DNA from: Cyanobacteriota bacterium
GTDB taxonomy: Bacteria > Cyanobacteriota > Cyanobacteriia > PCC-6307 > Cyanobiaceae
Assembly (NCBI GenBank): GCA_026389265.1
Contig: JAPLIE010000118.1
Span: forward strand, 1-34,593
Direction of reading: 5' to 3'
Length of the DNA: 34,593 nucleotides
This document shows positions 1-8,826 of the stretch, in pieces; within the stretch, counting starts at the first letter, position 1, and every line of letters starts with the position of its first letter. The notes below the pieces were generated by a model. The model was not told the origin of the DNA. It ran no database searches and saw only the letters and a program-made list of their open reading frames with translations. Position numbers and translations under genes: made by a program.

Positions 1-117
1 AACCGCGGTATCGCCGCATTCAACCAACACCGAACCCCCGGCCTGGGGGGCGAAACGACCGGTGGTCAGTCGGATCTCCCGACCATCGAAGGAGACCGAC
101 TGCGTTTGTCCTTGCAC
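1..117 (-). CDS. pnp: Polyribonucleotide nucleotidyltransferase, N-terminal 39 residues (partial)
   Basis: The gene runs off the left edge, so only its first 39 codons are present. They begin at a GTG and read [20 protein letters not shown], then a segment ending ECGDTAV. This is the conserved opening of the first RNase PH domain of cyanobacterial PNPase. The enzyme is a phosphorolytic 3'-5' exoribonuclease that also adds 3' tails; it acts in mRNA turnover in the cytoplasm. It lies 28 bp downstream of aat on the same strand, at the end of a serS-rseP-rpsN-aat-pnp run. I saw no stop codon inside the visible part. The GTG start is chosen because the family sequence begins there. Confidence 0.9.
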   Translation of the reverse strand, partial: MQGQTQSVSFDGREIRLTTGRFAPQAGGSVLVECGDTAV

Positions 118-145
118 TGGGCTTTATGTCCTTTTGTTGTCGATC

Positions 146-814
146 TCATTCTCGCATCCAGCCTTCACAGTGGATTGCGGACTCACCCAGCCGCAGGGTT
201 GTGGGCCGCAACCGGGCCTGGCGCAGCAGGGCCATGTAGGCCGGATCACCGATCTCACGGCAGCCGAAGCGCTCCAAGTGCGGGTTACTGAGCTGCACAT
301 CAAACAGGCTGAAGCCACTGTCCCGCAGGGCTTCCACGAGACGCACCAGCATCACATTGCCGGCGTGGTCGCGATGATGCATCATCGATTCCCCGATCCA
401 GCAGCTGCCGATCCCCAAGGCCAGAAGCCCCGCGGCCAGCTCCTCCCCTTCCCACACCTCCACGCTGTGGGCCCATCCGGCCCGATGCAGTTGGCGATAG
501 ATCCGGGCCAGTTCGCCGCTGATCCAGGTGTCGGATCGCTCGGCGCAGCCGCGCAGCACCGCATCAAAGGAGCGGTTCAGACTCAACGGAAAGCCATCCC
601 TGCCGAGGCTGCGCCGCACGGAGCGGGGCACGCGGAAGTGTTCATCCAGGGGGATGAGCGCCCTGGACTGGCTGCGCCACAGATCGAGACTGCCATGGGT
701 TGGGTGGGCCATGGGAAACCAGCCTTGGGCGTAAGCCTGGATCCACCACTCAACCGGCCAGTGTTCGGAGGGCTTGCGGGGATCCGCGCCAGCGGATCGG
801 GCTAGCCCTGCCAT
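146..814 (-). CDS. aat: Leucyl/phenylalanyl-tRNA--protein transferase
   Basis: The 222-residue protein matches the Aat family in length and motif order: AYAQGWFPM near residues 27-35, FRVPRSVRRSLGR around 60-72, a DTWISGELARIYRQLHRAG block, AHSVEVWEGEELAAGLLALG, GESMMHHRDHAGN and FDVQLSNPHLERFG. Aat moves Leu or Phe from aminoacyl-tRNA onto N-terminal Arg or Lys of proteins, making an N-degron read by ClpS-ClpAP in the bacterial N-end rule pathway. The usual S/F-R-x-x-N-A-S-K stretch is replaced by HHRDHAGNVML, so that loop diverges. The gene stands 31 bp after rpsN and 28 bp before pnp, so it is probably co-transcribed with them. Confidence 0.88.
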   Translation of the reverse strand: MAGLARSAGADPRKPSEHWPVEWWIQAYAQGWFPMAHPTHGSLDLWRSQSRALIPLDEHFRVPRSVRRSLGRDGFPLSLNRSFDAVLRGCAERSDTWISGELARIYRQLHRAGWAHSVEVWEGEELAAGLLALGIGSCWIGESMMHHRDHAGNVMLVRLVEALRDSGFSLFDVQLSNPHLERFGCREIGDPAYMALLRQARLRPTTLRLGESAIHCEGWMRE

Positions 815-845
815 CGTCAGCCGGGAACACGGCTTGCCGAGGCGG

Positions 846-1148
846 TCACCAGCTGGACTTCACCACACCGGGCAGTTCACCCTTATGGGCCCGCTCCCGC
901 AGTTGGTTGCGGCAGAGGCCGAAATCGCTGTAGACACCACGGGGCTTGCCGGTGGCCCAGCAGCGGTTGCGCAGGCGCACGCGGGCGCTGTTGCGGGGCA
1001 GGGCCTGGATCTTGCGGTGGATTTCGAGCCTCTCCATCGGGTCGGCGGCAGCCTCAAAGGCGGCCTTGAGGGCCGTGCGCTTAGCGGCGAAGCGATCCAC
1101 CATCTTTTGGCGCTTGACATCGCGCGCGATCATCGACTTCTTCGCCAT
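846..1148 (-). CDS. rpsN: 30S ribosomal protein S14 (zinc-independent long form)
   Basis: The protein has exactly 100 residues, beginning [15 protein letters not shown] and ending [19 protein letters not shown]...GVVKSSW, the standard C-terminal signature of bacterial and chloroplast uS14. It lacks the paired CxxC motifs of the short zinc-binding form. S14 binds 16S rRNA in the head of the small subunit. The ATG start gives the canonical family length. It lies upstream of aat and pnp on the same strand and 168 bp beyond the end of rseP. That gap holds no other gene I can see and is the likely site of its promoter. Confidence 0.96.
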   Translation of the reverse strand: MAKKSMIARDVKRQKMVDRFAAKRTALKAAFEAAADPMERLEIHRKIQALPRNSARVRLRNRCWATGKPRGVYSDFGLCRNQLRERAHKGELPGVVKSSW

Positions 1149-1316
1149 GCGGCAGGGTGCTCGGGTCGTTGAGAAGCATTCAACATTAGCGCGTCACTCG
1201 AAAGCCTTTCCGCGCTCAGCAAGGCAGCAGTGGATGGGGCTGCCGGAGGGGGGCAATGCTTCTAGGCCGGCGTTGTTCCGGCGGCGGATTCGTTGCGGGC
1301 TGGTTTCGGGTTGGTT

Positions 1317-2405
1317 TCAGTGGCCGAGCAACTGCTGGATGGCCGGCAGCTGGCTGGTGTCTTTCACGATCAACACCAGGCTCAGCCCCATCAGGAGCAC
1401 AAAGCCCGATTGCATGAAGGCCATCTGGAAACGCTGGGGCAGGGGCCGCCCCCGCAGGCCCTCGATCAGCAGCAGGGCGAACTGGCCGCCATCCAGCATC
1501 GGCAGCGGCAGGGCATTCAGCACCGCCAGGTTGATCGAGATCAGGGCGGCGTAGAGGAACAAGCTGGCCCCTCCCTGGTGGGCTAGGGACGCCCCCATCT
1601 CCACGATCTTCACCGGGCCCGACACCTGGCTGGCCGTTTCCCCGAAGTGGGTGATCAGGCTGCCGAAGCCCTCCAGGGTGCGGCGGGTGAGGGCCAGCAG
1701 GTCGTGATTGGCCTGGCGGATGGGCTCAAGGAGTCCGCGGGGGCGGCGGAACATCTCGCTGCCATTGGGTTGGAGCTGGGCACCCACCCGGCCGATGCCG
1801 CCGAGGTCTGCGGGGGTGAGGCTGAGGTTCAACCGTTGCTGGCCCCGTTCGGCCTGGATGGTGAGGCTGCGGCCGGAGGCGGAGCGGATCGTTTCCACCA
1901 GATCGGCCACCGCCTGCTGGCCGCCCGCCAGCGGCGCATCCCCCACCCGCACGATCCGATCGCCCGCCTTCAGGCCGGCGAGGGCGGCGGGCTGGCCGGC
2001 CTGAACGCCGGCCACCAGCACGCCCGGGGTGGTGCTGAAGCCCGCCGGGATCCCCACCACCACGCCTTGGGCCACGAGCACGGCCCAGGCCAGCAGCAGG
2101 TTGGCGATCACGCCGGCGGCAATCACCAGGGCCCGCTGGTGGAGGGGCCGGTTGCGTAGCAGGTTGGGGTCGTCGGCGGGGAAGGGGCTGTCGTCGTCGT
2201 CGTCGGGGAAGGCCACGTAGCCCCCCAGGGGGATCGCCCGCAGGGCGTACACAACGCCGCGCCGCGTGCGCTGCAGCAGGGCCGGGCCGAAGCCCACCGA
2301 GAAGCCGCTCACCCGGATTCCCTGCCAGGTGGCCGCCAAAAAGTGGCCCGCTTCATGGACCACGATCAACCCCGCCAGGATCGCCAGTGCGGTGAGAACT
2401 CCCAT
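1317..2405 (-). CDS. rseP: Membrane-embedded site-2 zinc metalloprotease (RseP/MmpA family)
   Basis: The 362-residue protein carries the S2P active site HEAGH at residues 17-21 within the first transmembrane helix, a single central PDZ domain (about 120-205, with GLKAGDRIVRVGD), and the second conserved metal-ligand motif PLPMLDGGQ near the C-terminal helices. Such proteases cut transmembrane substrates within the bilayer, classically anti-sigma factors, in regulated intramembrane proteolysis. E. coli RseP has two PDZ domains; one-PDZ forms of about 360 residues are usual in cyanobacteria. An acidic loop (FPDDDDDSPFPADD) follows the N-terminal part. The gene lies between serS and rpsN. The substrate here is unknown. 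Confidence 0.92.
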   Translation of the reverse strand: MGVLTALAILAGLIVVHEAGHFLAATWQGIRVSGFSVGFGPALLQRTRRGVVYALRAIPLGGYVAFPDDDDDSPFPADDPNLLRNRPLHQRALVIAAGVIANLLLAWAVLVAQGVVVGIPAGFSTTPGVLVAGVQAGQPAALAGLKAGDRIVRVGDAPLAGGQQAVADLVETIRSASGRSLTIQAERGQQRLNLSLTPADLGGIGRVGAQLQPNGSEMFRRPRGLLEPIRQANHDLLALTRRTLEGFGSLITHFGETASQVSGPVKIVEMGASLAHQGGASLFLYAALISINLAVLNALPLPMLDGGQFALLLIEGLRGRPLPQRFQMAFMQSGFVLLMGLSLVLIVKDTSQLPAIQQLLGH

Positions 2406-2561
2406 CAGGCCCGGATTCCAATGAGCTCATTCTGGGGTGTTGGCCGTTCGGATGCCGGCCGGCCCAATGGTTCGGTCTGGCTGAACTGCAGGCGAGTTTT
2501 GGATCGTTGCCGGTGGGTGGCGGCGGCGATCCCCAACCAGAACGGTTAGTGGGAGTGCAGC

Positions 2562-3857
2562 TCAGGCCGCTCCCGTCAGCCGATCGGCGCCGAAGTACGG
2601 GATCAACGAAGGCGGCAAGCGCACGCAGCCGTCGTCCTGTTGGCCGTGTTCGAGCAGGGCCGCCATGGTGCGGCCGATCGCCAGGCCGCTGCCGTTGAGG
2701 GTGTGCACCAGCCGGGTCTTCTTGCCGTCGCGGAAGCGGATGGCGGCGCGGCGGGCCTGGAAATCGGCGCAGGTGCTGCAGCTGGAGATCTCGCGGTAGG
2801 CGCCGGCGCCGGCCAGCCACACCTCCAGGTCGTAGGTGCGGGCCGCGGAGAAGCCCAGATCGCCACTGCAGAGTTCGATCCGCCGATACGGCAGCTCCAG
2901 GGCCTCCAGCACCCCTTCCGCGTCGCGGGTGAGCTGCTCGTGGGCCGCCTGCGAGTCCTCCGGGCGGGTGAACCAGTACATCTCCACCTTGTTGAACTGG
3001 TGCAGACGGATCAAGCCGCGGGTGTCGCGGCCGTAAGAGCCGGCCTCGCGGCGGAAGCAGGGGGTGTAGGCGGCGTAGCGCAGCGGCAACTGCTCCGCCG
3101 GGATCACCTCGTCGCGGTGCAGCGAGGTGAGCGGCACCTCGGCGGTGGGAGTGAGCCAGAGGTCGTCCTCGGCGCAGCGGAAGCTCTCCTCGGCGAATTT
3201 CGGCAGCTGGCCCGAGGCGGTGAGGCTGGCGGTGTTCACCAGGATCGGTGGCATCACCTCCCGATAGCCGGCGGTGTTGTGGCGATCCAGCATGAAGTTG
3301 ATCAGGGCCCGCTCCAGGCGGGCGCCCTGACCCAGGAGCGTCACGAAGCGGCTCTGGGCAATGCGCACCGAGCGCTCCGTGTCCACCAGGCCGAGGCGTT
3401 CGGCGATCTGCCAGTGCTCCTGCAGGGGTGAGCCGTCGGGATGGGGGCCCTGGCGGGGGGTGCCCCAGGTCTTCACCACCACGTTGTCGGCCTCGGAGCG
3501 GCCGTCGGGGGTCTGGGCAGAGGGGAGGTTCGGCAGCTCCAGCAGCTGGTGCCGCAGGCGGCTCTCCAGGGCCTTCTCCTCCTCCTCCAGGCCCGCCACC
3601 TGCTGCTTGATGCGGTTCCCCTGCTCCCGCAGCTCGGCCACCTCCGGACCATCGGGGCGAGCACCGGCCTGGATCCGTTGCCCCACCTCCCGGCCGATGC
3701 GGTTGCCCTCGGCCTGCAGAGCGCTGCGCTGCTCCTCCAGATCCCTCTCCTGGCATGCGATCTGCTGCAGCCCGGTGAGGTCGACCTCCAAGCCCCTGCG
3801 GCTGAGTTGCCGGCGGATCAGCTCCGGGTCATCGCGCAGCAGGCGCTGGTCCAGCAC
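2562..3857 (-). CDS. serS: Seryl-tRNA synthetase
   Basis: A class II aminoacyl-tRNA synthetase of 431 residues when started at the GTG at 3857 (VLDQRLLRDDPELIRRQLSR), which matches the family N-terminus; an in-frame ATG 96 bases upstream adds a stretch with no family resemblance. The N-terminal coiled-coil arm (about residues 30-100) holds the long variable arm of tRNA-Ser. Motif 2 is visible as FRREAGSYGRDTRGLIR and motif 3 as GSGLAIGRTMAALLE near the C-terminus. It charges tRNA-Ser and tRNA-Sec with serine in two steps through seryl-adenylate. It heads the minus-strand run serS-rseP-rpsN-aat-pnp; 156 bp separate it from rseP. Confidence 0.96.
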   Translation of the reverse strand: MLDQRLLRDDPELIRRQLSRRGLEVDLTGLQQIACQERDLEEQRSALQAEGNRIGREVGQRIQAGARPDGPEVAELREQGNRIKQQVAGLEEEEKALESRLRHQLLELPNLPSAQTPDGRSEADNVVVKTWGTPRQGPHPDGSPLQEHWQIAERLGLVDTERSVRIAQSRFVTLLGQGARLERALINFMLDRHNTAGYREVMPPILVNTASLTASGQLPKFAEESFRCAEDDLWLTPTAEVPLTSLHRDEVIPAEQLPLRYAAYTPCFRREAGSYGRDTRGLIRLHQFNKVEMYWFTRPEDSQAAHEQLTRDAEGVLEALELPYRRIELCSGDLGFSAARTYDLEVWLAGAGAYREISSCSTCADFQARRAAIRFRDGKKTRLVHTLNGSGLAIGRTMAALLEHGQQDDGCVRLPPSLIPYFGADRLTGAA

Positions 3858-4000
3858 GGTGGGAAGGCGGCTTGGCGGCAGCCTAGGGGTCGATAGTGTT
3901 TGTGTTGATCCAAGGCCCTCTGCAGGGCTCCATCCGGCTCCGCTCCTTGCCATCCGACAGCCACGCCGCCGAGCTTCCCTCCGGGGGCGAGGAGCCCGTG

Positions 4001-5938
4001 ATGGACCCGGATCCCGGTCTTCGCGAGCTGGTGCGGCGCTGCCGGCACGACCACTCCGGGCAGGGCCGGCTGGTGGTGGCGGACCGGCTGGCGGCGATGG
4101 GGCTGCAGCGGGCGGCGGCCCGGCAGGTGCGGCGGGCCCTCACCGAGCTGGAGGCGCAGGGGGGGGAGCCCGCGGTGTTGGATCAGCTGAGGCGCTGGCT
4201 GGCCCGCTGGCCGGCCGATCGCGTCAGCCGGTTGGCCCTGGCGAAACGGCTGGCCGCCGCACAGGATTTCAAGGCCGCCATTCTCTGCCTTCAAGAAGGG
4301 CTGCAGCTCGCTCCCGAGGATGGGGAGCTCTGGAGCCAGCTCGCCAGGCTGCTGCTGGCGGTGGGCCGCTATGGCGATGCGATTCCCTGCCTGATCCGGC
4401 TGGCCGAACTCGAACCTGCCAATGCCGCCTGCCGCACGGAACTGGGCCACCTGTTCCGCAGGGTGGGCTACGTGGGTGACGCCATCCACTGGCATGGGGA
4501 GGCGCTGGCCGTGCAGCCCGATTCGCTGCTGTTGCATCTCAATCATCTCTTCGTGCTGCCGCTGGTGGCCGAATCGGCGCAACAGATCGCGGCCTGCCGG
4601 CAGCGCTGCGAGAAGGGCCTCCGGGCCCTGGAGCAGCAGCCGTTCCTGGGTTTCGATCGGGATATTTCGGTGATCTGCCATCTCTATTACCTCATCTATC
4701 ACGACCACAACGATCGCGAACTCCTGGAGCTCTATGGCCGCCTGATCACCCAAGCCCTCGGCAATGGCCAATCGCCGGAGCAACGCTCCGGGTTGCCACG
4801 GGCCGTGCCCACGCCCGGCGATGCCCCGATTCCCCGGATCCGGATCGGTTTCCTCTCCGGTTTTTTCTCCAACCACAGCAACGCCCGGGCCTTTGATGGC
4901 CTGATCCTTCACCTGGATCGCCACCGCTTTGAGGTGGTGCTGATCCACCTGGCCACCTCCCCCCGGGATGACGTGAGCGCCAGGCTGGAGGCCTGCTGCC
5001 AGGAGGTGGTGGTGCTTCCCGCTCCCCTCGATGCCGCCAGCGCCAGGCTGACGGAGCTACGGCTCGATCTGCTCTTCTACACCGATCTGGGCATGCATCC
5101 CTTCGCCACGATGCTGGCCACCCGGCGATCGGCCCCGGTGCAGGCCACGGGCTGGGGGGTTCCCCAGACCTCGGGCCTGCCGGGCATCGATTACTACGTT
5201 TCCGGCGATCTGGTGGAGCCTCCCGAGGCCCAGGAGCACTACAGCGAAACCCTGGTGCGGCTGCCGGGCCTGCCCTGTTGCTACCGCTCCGAGGCCATCG
5301 AGCCGCTCGAACGGGACCGAACCTATTACTTCCTGCCACCCGACAGACCGCTGTGGGGCTGCCTGCATCGCCTGGAGAAACTCCATCCCGATTTCGATCT
5401 GGCTCTTGAGGCGATCGCCAGGGCGGTTCCCGATTCGCTGTTCGTGTTCGTGGAAGAGGAGGTGCCCTCGCTCACCAGCCTCTACCTCGATCGTCTGGCC
5501 CGCTCCGCCCCCACCGCCCGGGAGCAGGTGGTGATGCTGGGCCGGATGGATTGGCCCGATTTCCTGGCCCTGGCGGGCTGCCTCGATGTGCTGCTCGATC
5601 CCTTCCATTTCGGCAGCGGCATCACCCTCTACGAAACGATCCACACCGGCACCCCGGTGGTGACCTTGGAGGGCCGCTTCCTGCGTTCCCGCTTCGTGGC
5701 GGCCGCCTATCGGCTGATGGAGGTGAAGGATCCACCGGTGGCGGCCACCCCCGCGGAGTATGTGGAGCGTGCTGTTGCCCTGATGCAGGAGCCGCAGCGG
5801 CGGGAGCTCCTGCGTGAGGAGATCGCCGCCAAGGCAAAAGACAACCTCTACGACCGACTCGACTATGTGCGCGGCTTCGAGGATTTTGCCCTCAAGGCCG
5901 TGGCCCAAGCCAGGCGCGGCGAGGTCAGGAGCGGCTGA
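4001..5938 (+). CDS. TPR-containing O-GlcNAc transferase-like glycosyltransferase (GT41/SPINDLY type)
   Basis: This 645-residue protein has TPR-like helical repeats at about residues 75-180 (for example FKAAILCLQEGLQLAPEDGE and YGDAIPCLIRLAELEPANA). A GT41-type catalytic half starts near residue 280 with RIRIGFLSGFFSNHSNARAF. Later come LDLLFYTDLGMHPF and VMLGRMDWPDFLALAGCLDV followed by LLDPFHFGSGITLYE, the nucleotide-sugar-binding core of the family. Members attach GlcNAc or another sugar to Ser/Thr or Asn of target proteins. The ATG at 4001 is preferred because GAGGAG lies about 7 bases upstream and it leaves 143 bp for divergent promoters with serS; a GTG at 3896 would add 35 residues. 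The target protein is unknown. A longer relative is encoded at 15117-17528. Confidence 0.83.
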   Translation: MDPDPGLRELVRRCRHDHSGQGRLVVADRLAAMGLQRAAARQVRRALTELEAQGGEPAVLDQLRRWLARWPADRVSRLALAKRLAAAQDFKAAILCLQEGLQLAPEDGELWSQLARLLLAVGRYGDAIPCLIRLAELEPANAACRTELGHLFRRVGYVGDAIHWHGEALAVQPDSLLLHLNHLFVLPLVAESAQQIAACRQRCEKGLRALEQQPFLGFDRDISVICHLYYLIYHDHNDRELLELYGRLITQALGNGQSPEQRSGLPRAVPTPGDAPIPRIRIGFLSGFFSNHSNARAFDGLILHLDRHRFEVVLIHLATSPRDDVSARLEACCQEVVVLPAPLDAASARLTELRLDLLFYTDLGMHPFATMLATRRSAPVQATGWGVPQTSGLPGIDYYVSGDLVEPPEAQEHYSETLVRLPGLPCCYRSEAIEPLERDRTYYFLPPDRPLWGCLHRLEKLHPDFDLALEAIARAVPDSLFVFVEEEVPSLTSLYLDRLARSAPTAREQVVMLGRMDWPDFLALAGCLDVLLDPFHFGSGITLYETIHTGTPVVTLEGRFLRSRFVAAAYRLMEVKDPPVAATPAEYVERAVALMQEPQRRELLREEIAAKAKDNLYDRLDYVRGFEDFALKAVAQARRGEVRSG

Positions 5939-5990
5939 GGATCAGCTGCTCCCAGCCCGCCTGCGCTGCAGCCCTGGGCGCGCTGATGCT

Positions 5991-6317
5991 TCAGAGCACC
6001 TGAATCACTTCGCTCACCTCGGGGATGGCCTCGCGCAGCTTGCGCTCGATGCCCATCTTGAGCGTCATGGTGCTGCTGGGGCAGGAGCCGCAGGCTCCCT
6101 GCAGCCGCACCTTCACCACTGGTCCGTCGATCTCCACGATCTCCACGTTGCCGCCATCGGCCATCAGATAGGGGCGCAGCTCATCGAGCACCCGCTCGAC
6201 GTTGGGAATGGTGAGGGCGCGGGGATCGGCCGTCGCGGCATCGGGGGCGGTTGAGGCGGCAGCTGATGCGGCAGCTGTTGCAGTGGGTGCCGTGTCGGTG
6301 GCGGTTTCGGTGGTCAT
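5991..6317 (-). CDS. NifU C-terminal domain (NFU) iron-sulfur scaffold protein
   Basis: The 108-residue product has about 30 Ala/Thr-rich residues followed by one NFU domain: [20 protein letters not shown], then [20 protein letters not shown] with the cluster-binding CxxC at C76 and C79, and the C-terminal [14 protein letters not shown] helix. NFU proteins hold a 4Fe-4S cluster, bridged across two subunits, and pass it to apoproteins; in cyanobacteria this role matters for photosystem I. The ATG at 6317 is used because an upstream in-frame extension is translated 25-bp repeat DNA. It is divergent from lepA and convergent with the glycosyltransferase at 4001-5938, 52 bp away. Confidence 0.9.
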   Translation of the reverse strand: MTTETATDTAPTATAAASAAASTAPDAATADPRALTIPNVERVLDELRPYLMADGGNVEIVEIDGPVVKVRLQGACGSCPSSTMTLKMGIERKLREAIPEVSEVIQVL

Positions 6318-6400
6318 GGCAGGTCGACATACTGAAGGTGAGTTTAGGTAGTCCCACCAAGACATGGGCCAGGTCCCGGCCTCTGGTTCCTGGCCCGGCC

Positions 6401-6475
6401 GGATCGGCATTGGGTCGGGCCCACTGGATCGGCATTGGGTCGGGCCCACTGAATCGGCATCTGGCCGGGACCACC
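6401..6475. repeat. Three tandem 25-bp repeats between nfu and lepA
   Basis: Copies lie at 6401-6425, 6426-6450 and 6451-6475. The first two are identical over 25 bp (starting GGATCGGCATTGGGTCGGGC); the third has several substitutions but keeps ATCGGCAT and the spacing. Each of the first two units contains the palindrome GGGCCC. The array lies in the 225-bp divergent spacer of nfu and lepA, 83 bp upstream of the nfu start and 67 bp upstream of lepA. I see no coding function. Confidence 0.9.
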
Positions 6476-6542
6476 AGTTCGGGCAGGGAGGCTCCTCTCC
6501 CTAGGATCGCTGGGTCCGCCTGTCGCCACCGCCCAGCCCCGC

Positions 6543-8351
6543 ATGACCGACGTCCCCGCAGCGCGGATCCGCAATTTCTGCATCATTGCCCATATCGATC
6601 ACGGCAAATCGACCCTGGCCGATCGGTTACTGCAGGAAACCGGCACCGTCGCCGCCCGCGACATGCAGGCGCAATTTCTCGACAACATGGAGCTCGAGCG
6701 AGAGCGCGGCATCACGATCAAGCTGCAGGCGGCGCGGATGGAATACAAGGCCGCCGATGGCCTCACCTACATCCTCAACCTGATCGATACCCCCGGCCAT
6801 GTGGATTTCTCCTATGAAGTGAGCCGCTCCCTGCAGGCTTGCGAGGGGGCCCTGCTGGTGGTGGATGCCAGCCAGGGCGTGGAGGCCCAGACCCTGGCCA
6901 ATGTGTATTTGGCCCTGGCCAATGATCTCGAGATCATCCCGGTGCTGAATAAAATTGATCTGCCGGGTGCTGATCCTGCTCGCATCAGTGAGGAGATCGA
7001 GGCGATCATCGGGCTGGATACCAGCAACGCCATTGCCTGCTCCGCCAAGACTGGTCTAGGGGTACCTGAGATTCTCCAGGCCGTGGTCGATCGGGTGCCG
7101 CCGCCACCCGACAAGCTGGATGAACCCTTGCGGGCGCTCATTTTTGACTCCTATTACGACGCTTACCGCGGCGTAATCGTGTATTTCCGCGTCATCAGCG
7201 GCGCCATCGCCCGCCGCGACAAGGTGCTGCTGATGGCCAGCGGCAAGACCTACGAACTCGATGAGGTGGGGGTGATGGCCCCGGACCAGCGGCAGGTGGA
7301 GAGCCTTCATGCCGGTGAGGTGGGCTATCTGGCCGCCTCGATCAAGGCGGTGGCCGATGCCCGGGTGGGCGACACCATCACCCTGCTGGCCAACCCCGCA
7401 TCCGCCCCTCTGCCGGGTTACACCGAGGCTAAGCCGATGGTGTTCTGCGGCCTCTTCCCCACCGACGCCGACCAGTACCCCGACCTGCGCGAAGCCCTCG
7501 ACAAGCTGAAGCTCTCCGACGCCGCCCTGCAGTACGAGCCGGAAACCAGCAGCGCCATGGGCTTCGGTTTTCGTTGTGGCTTCCTCGGGCTGCTGCACAT
7601 GGAGATCGTGCAGGAACGCCTGGAGCGCGAGTACGACCTCGACCTGATCGTGACCGCCCCCTCGGTGATCTACAAGGTGAACATGATCGATGGCAGCGAG
7701 ATGCTGGTGGACAACCCGGCCACCTTGCCCGATCCCCAGAAACGCGAATCGATCGAGGAGCCCTATGTGAAGCTCGAGATCTACACCCCAAACATCTACA
7801 ATGGTGCCCTGATGGAGCTCTGCCAGGAGCGGCGCGGTGAATTCATCGATATGAAATACATCACCACCGATCGGGTGACCCTGCACTATGAGATGCCCCT
7901 CGCCGAGGTGGTCACCGATTTCTTCGATCAGATGAAAAGCCGCACCAAGGGCTATGCCTCCATGGAGTACAGCCTGATCGGCTATCGCAAGAATGAACTG
8001 GTGCGGCTCGATGTGCTGATCAATGCTGAGAAGGCCGATCCCCTCACCACGATCGTGCACCGCGACAAGGCCTACAACGTGGGTAAGGGCCTGGTGGAAA
8101 AACTCAAGGAACTCATCCCCCGCCAGCAGTTCAAGATCCCGATTCAGGCCTCGATCGGCAGCCGCGTGATCGCCTCCGAGAGCATCAGCGCCATTCGCAA
8201 GGATGTGCTCGCCAAGTGCTACGGCGGCGATATCAGCCGCAAGAAGAAGCTGCTACAGAAGCAGGCCAAGGGCAAGAAGCGCATGAAGGCGATGGGCAAG
8301 GTGGAGGTGCCCCAGGAGGCCTTCATGGCGGTGCTGAAGCTGAATCAGTAG
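6543..8351 (+). CDS. lepA: Elongation factor 4 (LepA), ribosome back-translocating GTPase
   Basis: The 602-residue protein is full length and strongly conserved. GTPase motifs are G1 AHIDHGKS at residues 16-23, the switch I RGIT at 55-58, G3 DTPG at 82-85 and G4 NKID at 136-139. The later domains include [20 protein letters not shown] and a LepA-specific C-terminal domain with [20 protein letters not shown], which separates it from EF-G. EF4 acts on stalled or incorrectly translocated ribosomes and in 30S biogenesis. The ATG at 6543 gives the usual family start just before [17 protein letters not shown]. It is divergent from nfu. Confidence 0.98.
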   Translation: MTDVPAARIRNFCIIAHIDHGKSTLADRLLQETGTVAARDMQAQFLDNMELERERGITIKLQAARMEYKAADGLTYILNLIDTPGHVDFSYEVSRSLQACEGALLVVDASQGVEAQTLANVYLALANDLEIIPVLNKIDLPGADPARISEEIEAIIGLDTSNAIACSAKTGLGVPEILQAVVDRVPPPPDKLDEPLRALIFDSYYDAYRGVIVYFRVISGAIARRDKVLLMASGKTYELDEVGVMAPDQRQVESLHAGEVGYLAASIKAVADARVGDTITLLANPASAPLPGYTEAKPMVFCGLFPTDADQYPDLREALDKLKLSDAALQYEPETSSAMGFGFRCGFLGLLHMEIVQERLEREYDLDLIVTAPSVIYKVNMIDGSEMLVDNPATLPDPQKRESIEEPYVKLEIYTPNIYNGALMELCQERRGEFIDMKYITTDRVTLHYEMPLAEVVTDFFDQMKSRTKGYASMEYSLIGYRKNELVRLDVLINAEKADPLTTIVHRDKAYNVGKGLVEKLKELIPRQQFKIPIQASIGSRVIASESISAIRKDVLAKCYGGDISRKKKLLQKQAKGKKRMKAMGKVEVPQEAFMAVLKLNQ

Positions 8352-8356
8352 GCCTC

Positions 8357-8392
8357 AGGCTCAACCCTTAAAATAGGCTCAACCCTTAAAAT
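8357..8392. repeat. 18-bp perfect tandem duplication at the vapC 3' end
   Basis: AGGCTCAACCCTTAAAAT occurs at 8357-8374 and again at 8375-8392. The inner copy contains the vapC stop codon (8386-8388), so the duplication lies over and just after the end of that gene and repeats the TTTTAAGGGTTGAGCC context read on the minus strand. It fills the convergent gap between lepA and vapC. Confidence 0.9.
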
Positions 8393-8826
8393 TTGGCCAG
8401 ATCCATCACCACCGGCAGACCCGCTCGCGGCTCCTGAAGCTTGCGCAACAGTCGCTGATCCGCCGTAATCAGGGTGGCCTGTTCCTGTTCGGCCAGGGCC
8501 ACATAGAGGCAGTCGTAGGCCGGGTGGTCCAGTTCGTGGCACCAGTGAGCGGCCCGAGCCAGAAGCGCCGATGAGGGGAACAGGCGACTGAAGGGTTCCG
8601 AGCCACGGTTCGCGAGCATCTGGAATTGTTCGCTGGTGATCGCCCCCAGTCGCCGACACTTCCAGGCCGCGTTCAGCAGCTCCACGAGCACCAGGTCGGG
8701 GGCCAGCAGCAGCGTGCCGGGTCCGGCCTCCAGCAGCCGGGAGGCTTGTTCCGCGTTGGGCACCGCCGCAAACCAGGCAAAGGCCACCGAGGCGTCCACC
8801 ACCCAGGCGCGCACTTCAGCGGCCAT
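8386..8826 (-). CDS. vapC: VapC-family PIN-domain ribonuclease toxin
   Basis: This 146-residue protein has a complete PIN fold signature: D11 in VVDASVAFAWF, E49 in LVLVELLNAAW, D105 in HPAYDCLYVALAE and D123 in TLITADQRLL, the four acidic residues that bind Mg2+ or Mn2+. VapC toxins are site-specific RNases, often cutting tRNA or 23S rRNA, and are held inactive by the partner antitoxin. The ATG at 8826 is chosen because it overlaps the stop of the antitoxin gene by 11 bp, a typical toxin-antitoxin arrangement; longer upstream readings run through the antitoxin gene. The RNA target cannot be told from the sequence. Confidence 0.87.
   Translation of the reverse strand: MAAEVRAWVVDASVAFAWFAAVPNAEQASRLLEAGPGTLLLAPDLVLVELLNAAWKCRRLGAITSEQFQMLANRGSEPFSRLFPSSALLARAAHWCHELDHPAYDCLYVALAEQEQATLITADQRLLRKLQEPRAGLPVVMDLAKF

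Noticed and set aside
2353-3756. A 467-codon open frame on the minus strand overlapping serS
   Set aside because: It is an alternative frame of serS with Arg/Pro/Gly-rich low-complexity sequence, expected in high-GC DNA; serS has clear motifs in its own frame.
3361-4479. A 372-codon plus-strand frame antisense to serS
   Set aside because: The composition is Ser/Arg/Pro-rich with no domain; it crosses two genuine genes.
6401-6475. A CRISPR array
   Set aside because: The 25-bp units are directly adjacent with no spacers between them and number only three.
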